Assembly: GCA_026770575.1 (NCBI GenBank)
Contig: MU657175.1
Span: forward strand, 136,457-152,399
Direction: 5' to 3'
From: Pelagophyceae sp. CCMP2097
Lineage: Eukaryota; Sar; Pelagophyceae
DNA: 15,943 bases
In this document: in pieces, positions 1-7,690 of the stretch
How positions within the stretch are numbered: position 1 is the stretch's first letter
Layout of the letters: each line of letters opens with the position of its first letter
The notes under the pieces: generated by a model
Told to the model about the DNA's origin: nothing
Seen by the model: only the letters and a program-made list of their open reading frames with translations
Databases searched by the model: none
Position numbers and translations under genes: made by a program

Positions 1-1560
1 ATTGGAATCATCATAGAAGAAGTTTTTGGTCATAGGTTCGAATCTGGTCGGCCGCAAAAAAAACAAAATAGAAATAGCTCAATATAACAATAAAACAATT
101 AAAAATAAAGACAAGGAGGATTTGAAGGTTCAGCGATTAGTTAAATAATTTTAATTATTTACGTGGGCATTGCAATGGGATTTGTCTGTATCCTTCGCTC
201 GAAGTCGGGTCCTTCGTGTGCCTCCGGCGCGCTCTTGTAATAATTAAATTCTGCACCCCTCTTGGCTGTGAGCCCTCCTACCGGGCTTGTGTCAGGTGAA
301 CGGATCAATGTCCGCTTTTCCTCTCAAACCTTGGACCGAGAGGCGCCGCCCCGCCGCGCACCGACGTTCCCCTGGGGTCAGGAGTGTCGCGACGGACGCG
401 CCACGACGTCTACACCCAAGAATAAGAAGCCTCCTTTCCCCTGGAGGCGCGCGGGTTGTGGCCGATGTTCCCGAAAATGGTGTTTCCTGAAGTGCTGCCC
501 AGCCACGATGCGGTTATACTGATCCGATAAGAAGCCGGTTCCACGGCCAGGAGGTACCACGCGTGCGTGCGCAGCCGCCAGACCTCACCTTACGGCTCGG
601 GGAAGGCCGTCGGGCCTAGGCTCGGCAGACCAAATGAAAATGCTCTTCGCGCGCTGGGTAATTGCGCCGCATACGCGGGGCCTCGGGCTGAGTGTTACGC
701 GAAGATTGGTTATAGGGATCCCTATGTTTTGCCCTTATCGACCAAAGCCAAGGTGGATTATATCTTAGGCGATGACAATCCTCCGGGAGTCGATGTTTTT
801 ATTTACCGTTTAAATCAAAAATCTGCCAAGTGCGCGCTAAGTTGGTTGAGCCGACTCTGCCAGGGCAAGGTCCTTTGGGGCTAGAAGCCGGTCCTTCGGG
901 ACGGGCCGCTCTGTGATTCCATTACAAGGGGTATCGGCGATAAAGCCGACCTCAAGTGACGCAAAGTTGTGCCTCCCAGAGGCCGCCTGCGGGGGTGGGC
1001 GTGGTCGCTATGGGCCTCCCTGCCCCCCGGGGTGTCCACTACATGATCAGCCTCGAGGAGGGCGCCTTGCAAGGGCGTGAACAAGCGCTTCCCCCAATAT
1101 TTTGGACTTGATAAAATCTTTATTTTCCTCCTTACCTTGATTTCGAACTGATTTTGCCTCCGTATTGCGAAGGTTCGGGCCCGGCTGGCAATCGCAGGAC
1201 CGCAGGGATCGAAATTCTGGCTATGTGGCGGGGTGGGTCCATACGTACTGGGGTGGTATATGACAAATCCTATACGATTGCCGCGAGTGGCGATTCAGAC
1301 GCGCCAAAACAAACGCTCAGACTTTTAGTTTGAGCGTTTCTAATAAACAATTTCTATAGGTTCTAGCATCATGGGACTCAGCGCGACGTCCTCTATCACT
1401 CCCAACAGCGCCAAACTCCAACCGACGAACACTCCGATTGCCAGAAAGTCCTCGGCGTCATTGGCGATACCCCTTATTATTAGGCCGTAGAAAATTAATT
1501 CCTTGTTTGGCGTTCCACCCGTTTCCAAGAATCTATTAATCACTCAATAGTTTTATGTAA
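1..1560. other. Non-coding stretch with no recognised gene
   Basis: I see no gene here. The first 250 bases are AT-rich with a small AT palindrome near 141-160; the rest is of mixed composition. Open frames exist but lack ATG starts and recognisable domains. Two small hairpins suggest possible RNA structure: GTCC-TTCG-GGAC at 891-902 (a UUCG tetraloop) and TCGGC/GCCGA around a six-base loop at 934-949. An open frame at 1340-1543 on the minus strand reads as a hydrophobic 67-residue peptide, but it begins with GTG and matches nothing I know. It could be an exon fragment. Confidence 0.5.
1311..1339. repeat. Short inverted repeat (9 bp stem, 11 nt loop)
   Basis: AAACGCTCA at 1311-1319 is the exact reverse complement of TGAGCGTTT at 1331-1339. 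There is no T-run or neighbouring gene end to make this a clear terminator, so its role is unknown. Confidence 0.5.
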
Positions 1561-1715
1561 AATCGCCAAATTTTGTAAAGACACCATGCGACGCCACCAA
1601 GCTCCCAGACAGGAGCGGCAACGGCGGTCGTATGTGCTGTCAGCGGTGTCCGGCGTGCCATCGTAGCAAACTGTGTCTCTCTATCTTTTTGGCGATCTGT
1701 TCACAACACGCAAAC

Positions 1716-2033
1716 TTATGCCGGCCGATAGACCCTTTTAGTAAACACACACTGGCGAAAACGTACGTATCGCCATTTATCGCCATTGACCTTGCACAAT
1801 CGACCTCAGTCCCCAGGTATCAATGTAATGGTGGCTGCAGGGGCTCTATGGTCGAAATAGTTTCTTGGGGTCGTCGACACTGGACACACAGAGGGGGTCT
1901 CAACTCTAAAGCCGACGTAGAACCCAGTAGAAGGCGCCTTTCTCACGCATGAGTAGTGTATGTTCAGAGGAAAGTAGATGATCAAGCAAATTTCAGAGTG
2001 TGTTTACTAAAAAGAGTCTATCAGCCGGCATAA
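1716..2033. mobile_element. MITE-like element with ~36 bp terminal inverted repeats
   Basis: The segment begins with TTATGCCGGCCGATAGA at 1716 and ends with the inverted counterpart TCTATCAGCCGGCATAA at 2033. The arms (1716-1750 and 1998-2033) match at about 33 of 36 positions, with one single-base gap. The three bases outside each end are both AAC, which may be a target-site duplication but is weak evidence by itself. The interior of about 250 bp has no transposase. Small size, long terminal inverted repeats and no coding capacity fit a non-autonomous DNA transposon; an inverted duplication without transposition is the alternative. Confidence 0.5.
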
Positions 2034-2117
2034 AACTCTGCCTGGAAAGTATTTTGGCTGCCAACGCAGGAATCAGTTCACGTAAGTTACGCTTAAGCGA
2101 TGCGGACCTGAACTTTG

Positions 2118-2264
2118 ATGGCCCCGGACGAGGTGTGGGAGGACAATGGCGACTTGCCCGCTGTGCCGCGCCGCAGCCACGCCCCCACTTTGCATCCCGG
2201 TGCGATCGAGCCGCTCGGGGGCATTGAGGTGACGGCGGTGCAACGCCGCAAATCTGACCCGTAA
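2118..2264 (+). CDS. Possible small ORF, 48 aa, unknown
   Basis: An ATG at 2118 opens a 48-codon frame ending with TAA at 2262-2264. The peptide begins MAPDEVWEDNGD and is mixed and acidic to basic, with GC-rich codon use like the genes nearby. It is followed two bases later by a second tiny Cys-rich frame (2266-2340, beginning MQCPACSPGC). Neither is recognised. They lie just upstream of the BTB-kelch gene and could be upstream ORFs, a missed exon or chance. Confidence 0.2.
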   Translation: MAPDEVWEDNGDLPAVPRRSHAPTLHPGAIEPLGGIEVTAVQRRKSDP

Positions 2265-2390
2265 AATGCAGTGTCCTGCTTGTAGTCCGGGCTGTAGGAC
2301 TGGCGTGCCGGTCCCCTCTGGGATCTGCATGCGCCACTAGGAGACGGACCCGAATCCCGAACGGGACAGGCAGACCTCTGGAGGCAGACG

Positions 2391-3168
2391 ATGGCGGCCG
2401 CCGCGACCACTTTCAACGCCGCGCTCGGTGCCCTCGCGACCGTCGAGCGCACCCACGCGGCGCACGCCTCGGCGCTCGGCGCCCTCAAACGAGCCTTCTA
2501 TGCCGAGATGGTCCGAACCGGCGTCTTGCATCAGTGAAACCCGCCCACCAGGCTTTCCCAACGTGCAACCCGACGTGCACATCATCTCCGAGAGCCCGAG
2601 CTCGGCTGTGTGTTTTTCCGACATGAATCCGTCGCAGGTCCTGCTCGCGAACGACCGGCAGGCGCTCCAAGGCGACTGCGCGGCCATGATGCGGCAAGTG
2701 GACGAGAAGCTCGCGCGCGGTGAAGCCACGCTCGAGGACAAGCGCGCAGCCGTCGAGCGCGACCGCGCCGAGTTGGACGACGAAAAGGCGCGCATGCGGG
2801 CGGCGCCGCCGCCCGGCGACCTGGTCAAGCTGAATGTCGGCGGCGCGCGCTTCGAAACTTCAAGGACCGTGCTGACAAAGGTCGAGGACTCGATGCTCGG
2901 CCGCATGTTCGGCCGCTGCGACGCGATGCTGCAGGCGGACCCTTTCGACGGGTTCATCTTCATCGACCGCGACGGCGAACGGTTCCGGCTGATCCTCGAC
3001 TTCCTCCGCGACCTCGACGGCTCGCACATTCAGAGGACGATCCGCGCATTAGCCGAGGCCGCGCAAGAATCCATGATGAAGGAGCTGGACTACTTTGGCC
3101 TCGAGAGGCTGTGTTCGGCGCGCGGCCGTGGACCGATGACGCGACGTTCCGGCCGGGGCCGGCGATGA
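2391..3168 (+). CDS. BTB/T1 (KCTD-like) domain protein, N-terminal part of a BTB-kelch gene
   Basis: The ATG at 2391 opens a frame starting MAAAATTFNAALGALATVE, which stops at 2535. The next coding sequence is one frame over, from about 2638, and gives a charged coiled-coil-like segment followed by a BTB/T1 tetramerisation domain (about 2815-3110). That domain shows VKLNVGGARFET, DSMLGRMF, FIDRDGERFRLILDFLRD and the closing LDYFGLERL. A phase-0 intron of about 127 nt (2511-2637, acceptor GTCGCAG) would join the two frames, but the donor GTCCGA is poor, so the exact junction is uncertain. BTB/T1 domains oligomerise and often recruit cullin-3 ubiquitin ligases; that role here is inferred. This frame runs to a stop at 3166-3168, but the kelch domain in the neighbouring frame continues it directly, so I read both as one gene broken near 3110. 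Confidence 0.75.
3108..3114 (+). other. Apparent -1 frameshift between BTB and kelch domains
   Basis: The BTB frame reads LERL up to 3111 and then C-S-A-R; the kelch frame starts V-F-G-A-R-P-W at 3111. A single missing base at CTGTGTT would account for the change. I see no slippery heptamer, so I favour a mutation or sequence error over programmed frameshifting. Confidence 0.6.
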
Positions 3169-4016
3169 GCGAAAGACGTAGAGATTGCGCTACCGCGGCT
3201 GCCGGCGGGCGCGTCATCGTGTTTGGCGGTTTTTCGAATGGGTCAAGTTTAGACACGACGTTATTGCTCGACACGCAGACGATGGCCTTTACGGCCGGGC
3301 CGAACATGCTCATGGGGCGCTACGGCTGCGCGGCCGTGCAGCTGGACGCGGACCGCGTGCTCGTCGTGGGCGGCATTGACGGGGTTCTATATTTGAGCTT
3401 GACGGAGATCTTCCAGCTCTCGACGCTCACGGTCACGCCGGGGCCGAACATGCAATCGGTGCGAACCCATTGTGCTGCTGTCGTGCTCGTCGTCGGTGGT
3501 TACATTTGTGCGTCTTTGTCGAGCACGGTAATCCTCAGCCTCGATACGATGATCTTTGCGCTGGGGCCCAGCATGGCCACTCTACGCAGTGGATCCGCGG
3601 CCGTCTCGCTCGACGAGCACCGCACCATGGTGGCCGGTGGCAGTTCAGGTTCGGGTCATTTGAATACGACGGAGATCCTCGACGTCCGGACCATGTCGTT
3701 CGTGCCGGGTCCGCCGATGGCTTCGGTGCGCTTTGCATGCGCGGCCGTGCCCGTCAATGCTCGACACGTCCTCATCATCGGCGGGCGGGACTCGGCAAAT
3801 ACGCGATCAGCCACGACGGAGCTCCTCGACGCGGCGACGATGGAGTTTTCGCCCGGGCCGACAATGCAGGCTGTGCGCAGTCCCCTCGCAGCCATTCGGC
3901 TCGACGCTGCTGGAGAAGACGCACGGATCCTCGTGCTCGGGGGTAGTTTAGCTTCGACAGAGGTGCTCGCCGTCGATGCTCAACGAGGCGCGCGAGCGAT
4001 GCGCCACCTGCAGTGA
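3111..4016 (+). CDS. Kelch-repeat domain, C-terminal part of a BTB-kelch gene
   Basis: This frame begins at a GTG (not a credible eukaryotic start) immediately after the BTB domain and reads VFGARPWTDDATFRPGPAM, then six kelch repeats. Each repeat has the pattern F-x-PGP-x-M, R-x-x-x-A and V-x-GG: FRPGPAM, FTAGPNM, VTPGPNM, FALGPSM, FVPGPPM and FSPGPTM, with VFGG, VVGG, VVGG, VAGG, IIGG and VLGG. Six blades fit a single beta-propeller for protein binding, as in BTB-kelch substrate adaptors. Repeat 3 is about six residues short between CAAV and LVVGG. The frame overlaps the BTB frame by 58 bases; a one-base change near 3110 would fuse them. There is no AG between 3111 and the first kelch motif, so an intron cannot easily explain the shift. 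Confidence 0.8.
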   Translation: MFGARPWTDDATFRPGPAMSERRRDCATAAAGGRVIVFGGFSNGSSLDTTLLLDTQTMAFTAGPNMLMGRYGCAAVQLDADRVLVVGGIDGVLYLSLTEIFQLSTLTVTPGPNMQSVRTHCAAVVLVVGGYICASLSSTVILSLDTMIFALGPSMATLRSGSAAVSLDEHRTMVAGGSSGSGHLNTTEILDVRTMSFVPGPPMASVRFACAAVPVNARHVLIIGGRDSANTRSATTELLDAATMEFSPGPTMQAVRSPLAAIRLDAAGEDARILVLGGSLASTEVLAVDAQRGARAMRHLQ

Positions 4017-4337
4017 CGTGCGCAAGATCTCTGTGGGACCGGCGTGCCATGCGCAGCAAACCACATCGAGCAGCCCTTCAAGAAGGTCCTCTTGCAGAGA
4101 TGCCGCCACGACGACACACGCACGACTCCCGTATCCTCCTCGCGGACCCCCACTGGTGCCTCCGACTGGCGTCGCTCATTTAAGCATCTTCACGAGCGTG
4201 GCCTTGCGGGACGGGCGCCGGCCGTCGCACGGTCCCCCGAGTTTGGTCCGGCCACTCGTGGCCTCTCCCTTGGCGGCGAACCCTCCAGCGGGCGCAGTCG
4301 GGGGTGCGAGTCTGCGCCGGGGAAGCGCATGCTCCGA

Positions 4338-5725
4338 TTACGGGGCCGCCTTGCCGCCTGCGTAGGCTTTGAGGTCGAGGGCGTAGGTGATGAGGGAGCC
4401 GAGGGGCGTGAAGGTGTCCTTCTTGCGGCGCATGGTCGCTAGTACCTGTAGGCATTACTATAGGAATTACTATAGGAGTTACTGGAGGAATACTATCATA
4501 TGATAGACTCTTCTCTCCGGCCTCGAATCCCGCCTCCTCCGGCTCCTCGAGTCGGCGAGCCCAGCGCACCTCCATGGGCTGCGACGCGTCGGCGAAGCCT
4601 AGACGCGCGGTCACGTTGCACGCGTCGGGCGTCGACGTACCGAGCGACCGTGCGATGCCCTCTTCCGAGATGCGGAGGAACCTAGCGCACGAGTCGCGCC
4701 CCCCTCGCGCCCGGCGGTGGCTCACGGGTTGAACCGCAGCTCGTCTGCGATCCTGCGTTTGAGGGTCAAGGTGTGGACGAGCCAACAACAAGGACGAGCC
4801 AACAAGGACAAGACTCGCGTCGAGGGTACCGTGGCAAGGCCAGCCTTGCGCTGCTCCTCGACTTCTGCGAGCTTGGCCCGCAGTTCGGCGTCGTCCGGGT
4901 CGAGCGATACAGCGAACCTGGGTGCGGGCCTCGATACAAGGCTCGGGGCCTCAATAAAAGGCCCGAACCGGCAACGGCGGCGGCAAACACGCACCGTAAG
5001 TTCCCCTCCGTATACTCGTGCCCGCAAAAGACGCGCGTCTCCGCCGGCAGCGAGGCGAGCCTGCGGGGAGCGCGTGGACGGGGCGGAGATGCGCGTCCCG
5101 CGGCCAAGGGACGCACTTCCCGAGCGAGGCCCACATCGTCACGGGCGAGCCTAGGGCGGCGTCCCCGGGCGTTTCGAGGAGGGTCGCACCTTCGAAGAAT
5201 CTTCCACGCGCCTTCGAAGAATCTGCCGCAGCCGCAGACGAAGATGCAGTCGCCGGTGAAGACGCTTTGAGCAACACCGTCGTCGAGAAAAAAACACGTG
5301 TGCCCTTTCGTATGTCCGGGTGTATGCATCGCTTTGAAGCGCAGGCCCGCCAACTGCACAGCATCGCCGTCGTCGATGACGTTTGTGCAGGACGGCGTCC
5401 GTCGAGCGTCCGCGGCGCCGGCGAAGATGGCCAAGCCTGGTTGCGATGCGGCAAGTGCTTCGTTCCCTCCGGAATGGTCGGCGTGGAAGTGCGTCGTCAG
5501 GACGGCGACGAGAATGGCGCGCTCCGTTTGGAGTTGGTGGAGGATGCTGGGAGCGTCGCAACAGTCGACCGCGACGGCTTCGCTTGAGGCGTTATTGATG
5601 ACAAGAAACTGGTAATTATCCGAGAGCGCCGGCACGACGACGACTCGGTACTGCGCGCCGTTTGCGGCCGATGTGAACGCCGGGCGCGGGGTGGCGCGCT
5701 GCGCCCAGGCGAAGACTTTGTCCAT
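4338..5725 (-). CDS. Glyoxalase II (hydroxyacylglutathione hydrolase), 7 exons
   Basis: This metallo-beta-lactamase-fold enzyme hydrolyses S-lactoylglutathione to lactate and glutathione, the second step of methylglyoxal detoxification. I rebuilt it from protein continuity and splice sites. Exons run 5725-5212, 5150-5117, 5060-4995, 4917-4819, 4752-4726, 4681-4570 and 4445-4338. They total 960 nt, or 319 residues plus TAA, in one frame. Metal ligands are visible: T-H-F-H-A-D-H (H79, H81, D83, H84), H138 in HTPGHT, D159 in TGD and H197 in CGHEYT. GCGRFFEG, TVPSTIADELRFNPFLR and the C-terminal ATMRRKKDTF match the family's glutathione-binding end. Donors are GCGCGT, GTGCGT, GTGCGT, GCGAGT, GTGAGC and GTGCGC; every acceptor is CAG or TAG before G. 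There is no obvious targeting peptide, so location is unclear. The final residues after KKDTF (about 25) extend beyond the usual end. The gene appears intact. Confidence 0.93.
4446..4569 (-). other. Glyoxalase II intron 6, GT-AG, 124 nt, with 12 bp minisatellite
   Basis: Donor GTGCGC after CCCATGGAG, acceptor CCTACAG before GTACTAGCG; splicing gives QPMEV-LATMRRKKDTF. The intron is AT-richer than the exons. It carries three 12 bp tandem units on the plus strand (ATTACTATAGGA at 4454-4465 and 4466-4477, then GTTACTGGAGGA at 4478-4489) and a perfect 14 bp palindrome, CTATCATATGATAG, at 4493-4506. Confidence 0.8.
4682..4725 (-). other. Glyoxalase II intron 5, GT-AG, 44 nt
   Basis: Donor GTGAGC, acceptor GCGCTAG. 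Without splicing, the donor supplies a TGA stop right after RFNP; with splicing the chain continues FLRISEEGIARSL. Confidence 0.85.
4753..4818 (-). other. Glyoxalase II intron 4, GC-AG, 66 nt
   Basis: Donor GCGAGT (the usual form of GC donors), acceptor AACGCAG before GATCGC. Only this choice joins TVPST to IADELRFNP in frame; the nearby GT (GTCTTG) leaves the frame wrong. Confidence 0.85.
4918..4994 (-). other. Glyoxalase II intron 3, GT-AG, 77 nt
   Basis: Donor GTGCGT after CTTACG, acceptor CACCCAG before GTTCGC. Removal joins EYTEGNLR to FAVSLDPDDAEL. Confidence 0.85.
5061..5116 (-). other. Glyoxalase II intron 2, GT-AG, 56 nt
   Basis: Donor GTGCGT after GGGAA, acceptor CCCCGCAG before GCTCGCC. 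Removal joins WASLGK to LASLPAETRVFCGHEYT, a canonical glyoxalase II sequence. Confidence 0.85.
5151..5211 (-). other. Glyoxalase II intron 1, GC-AG, 61 nt, with duplicated decoy donor
   Basis: Joining GAAG (ending at 5212) to GCTCGCC (from 5150) restores FFEG-SPVTMWASLGK, which matches glyoxalase II spacing. The donor is GCGCGT and the acceptor CCCTAG. The 18 bp spanning the exon end and donor is repeated 22 bp inside the intron, where the second copy carries a canonical GT (GAAG/GTGCGA). Use of that GT would add 22 nt and shift the frame. Confidence 0.75.
5185..5224. repeat. Tandem duplication, 18 bp copies at 22 bp offset
   Basis: Copies at 5185-5202 and 5207-5224 differ at one base. On the gene's strand that base makes the donor GC in the exon-proximal copy and GT in the intronic copy. 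Confidence 0.85.
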
Positions 5726-5753
5726 TTTCTAGGAAGCTCCTAGGAATTCCTAG

Positions 5754-5808
5754 TAGGGTTAGGGTTAGGGTTAGGGTTAGGGTTAGGGTTAGGGTTAGGG
5801 TTAGGGTT
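5754..5808 (+). repeat. Interstitial telomeric repeat, (TTAGGG) about 9 copies
   Basis: A perfect array of the six-base unit TAGGGT runs for 55 bases. It begins 28 bp from the glyoxalase II start codon and ends where an endonuclease reading frame is cut off. TTAGGG is the telomeric unit of many eukaryotes, including stramenopiles. On the plus strand the G-rich unit points right, as at a right-hand chromosome end. Its position in the promoter or 5' leader of glyoxalase II could affect expression. Confidence 0.95.
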
Positions 5809-6084
5809 GCACACCAAAATGCCAACACCGGCGCTGCCACGCGAGTCATCTGAGCGGTGTGTTCTATTGCGCCCGAACCAGGAGTAGCCAGGCACCTGAA
5901 GCTGATGGTCGTCAGTGAACTTCGATTCCTGGATGATGAGTGCGCCGACGTGTTCACCGAGGCGGGAAGGCTCACTCAGCCACGGGGAAACAATCTTTGA
6001 TTTGAACACAGACTCGTTGGATGAGGTGGATATAGCGTGGGTATCAGGGAAGCCGCCAATATCGCACTGACGATGAGCATGCCG
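5809..6084 (-). pseudogene. LINE-type endonuclease (EEP domain) fragment
   Basis: The minus-strand frame from about 6084 down to the telomeric array reads LGEHVGALIIQESKF, then VPGYSWFGRNR, then SAGVGILVCN. This is the N-terminal part of the endonuclease/exonuclease/phosphatase domain of non-LTR retrotransposons. The catalytic Glu lies in QESK, and the PGY-x-W-x-GRNR...GVGILV block follows. The frame runs straight into the telomeric repeat, where it becomes Asn-Pro repeats, so the rest of the endonuclease and all of the reverse transcriptase are missing. A stop lies upstream near 6085, and the neighbouring frame reads LRTANLNPRRF, resembling the very start of such domains, so at least one frameshift is present. 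Confidence 0.7.
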
Positions 6085-7663
6085 TTAGACGCCACTGAGA
6101 ACCGACGCGGGTTGAGGTTGGCGGTACGAAGTTTGCATCGGCGTTCGTGATTCGTCGTGTGATAGGGGGAGCTGCCATTACAGGGCTTCCCACCAACAGG
6201 GGGAGGCAGACTTCCCCTGACCGCAGCGGCCGCAGCTTGAACAGATTGGAGAGTGAAGAGCGGGCTGAGGAAGCACACAGGGCCGTCCCACAGTGCATTA
6301 CCGGGGGAACTGGACCAGGCGGTCGGGTGGCGGCTGTATTCATACGAGAGGGATAGAATTTCTTTGGAAATAGTTGCGTTCTTGCGGAGACACGATTTTG
6401 ACGCAGTCCGGGCCACCCTCGCGTCAAGGAAGCATGGGATGTCACTATCCACAGCGGCACGGAATGCATGCCATGTCATTGATGCGCTGCGAGATTAAGA
6501 AGGAGAGGACCATGTGGCCCACCTCTTCTTCCTCCAACGAGAACGGGGTGCGGGGGGCGAGCGGGGTGCAGGGAGAGGAGGAGAAGGAAGGGAAGCCGAA
6601 GATGTAGTCCCAACACTAAGAATTTGGAGCGGGTTGCAGGATCATGGAGGACGAGGCGCAGGGCCGAAAACGCGGCGAACGGGAGCGAGTACAGGGCTAA
6701 CCGGGTGGGGCGAAGGAGAAGAAGGAGGTAGAGTCGGCATTGCATGAAAAGCGGATCGGAATGCAAACACTAGGTGGCTGTACTCCTCCTTGAGGGCGTG
6801 GTTACATAATCCTTGATTGGAGTTGGAATTCATGGCAATCTTGATATTTTTAATCTCAAGGGAAGCCGAAACACGGATGGCGAGGAAGGCCGCGTCGTCC
6901 TCTAATTTCCGGTCCTGGTAGACGCGCAGACGCCGCTGTTGTGCATTCCTTCTCTGACCTTTTTTGGTGGGGAGTTTGATGTTGTTATCAATGTTCTTTT
7001 GCGTCTTTGCAATTGCCCGTCTGGCCTTAGAGGCGGCCGCGTGCCATAGCGGCGGACCGGCACCGCCACGGAGGCGGAGCACGAGGCGGGGGATTCGAGA
7101 CGCGTCCAGCGGGGACCTCGGCAGTGCCGCCACTGCCGAGGCTGCAGTACCCTCATCCGCACAAAAAAAATTGCAGGAGCAGAGAGGGCCTTCATTGAGG
7201 AGGACATTTTGATGGGGACCTACTTCAACGGGATCATGTAGTTTGGGGCGGACATGGTGACCGCCTGGGTTACTGGGGTGGTGGTGGTGGCCGACGGGCG
7301 GCACACCAAAATCTCTCCTTTCCTGGGGAATCGCGATGCGGAGAGGTCATTGCCACGAGAGCAGACGCACACATCTTCCACAGTATTACAGAGGCGAGAG
7401 CCGCGGCCAGTGTTTGGCGAAACTTTACCCAACGGTAGGATAGATGAGCGATGAGGTGAGGACATTTCGTCCGCCCGAATCCCGGTCGGTGAAGGGGACG
7501 GGGGGTGAAAAAACACTTGATCCAAGATAGCAGCCGAGACTGCGCATCGAGGGGCGGCTGTTGACATGAAAATATGACACCATCTGTCACTGACGTATGC
7601 CCTGGCAAAAGGGATTTCCGGTCCCAGTGCCAGGAGCCAGTTGAGAAAAGTGTATATAAACAT
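6085..7663 (-). pseudogene. Decayed minus-strand coding region, possibly 5' part of the same retroelement
   Basis: No intact gene is visible. Several overlapping minus-strand frames have protein-like composition, notably 6642-7304, with a Lys/Gln/Asn-rich stretch (around KARRAIAKTQKNIDNN and YQDRKLEDDAAFLAIRV). Another, 7220-7663, starts MFIYTFLNWLLALGPE. Frames change often, as in old mobile-element DNA. Being upstream of and co-oriented with the endonuclease fragment, it could be a gag-like or linker region. I recognise no domain except the short LVLRLRGG string noted in the findings. Confidence 0.25.
7116..7141. repeat. Perfect 11 bp hairpin with 4 nt loop
   Basis: CCTCGGCAGTG at 7116-7126 pairs exactly with CACTGCCGAGG at 7131-7141 around CCGC. 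It is very stable as RNA or cruciform DNA. No T-run follows. Confidence 0.7.
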
Positions 7664-7690
7664 ATCCCATTCTTATTGAGGTGTTTTGGT

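Noticed and set aside
1..52. Possible tRNA 3' half at the window edge (GGTTCGAATCT)
   Set aside because: The T stem has mismatches, no seven-base anticodon loop can be placed, and the 5' half would lie outside the window.
520..1100. Ribosomal RNA fragment suggested by UUCG hairpins
   Set aside because: No conserved rRNA core sequence could be recognised.
3108..3114. Programmed -1 frameshift joining BTB and kelch domains
   Set aside because: No slippery heptamer and no obvious downstream pseudoknot.
4722..4724. Glyoxalase II ending at the TGA after RFNP
   Set aside because: The TGA lies within the GTGAGC donor; splicing restores the conserved C-terminal FLR...ATMRRKKDTF region.
5185..5211. 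A 22 nt ultra-short GC-AG intron made only of the duplicated unit
   Set aside because: It also restores frame, but leaves about a dozen extra residues after FFEG; the 61 nt intron gives the normal glyoxalase II spacing.
5740..5815. Thr-Leu or Asn-Pro repeat proteins
   Set aside because: These are translations of the telomeric array, not real repeat proteins.
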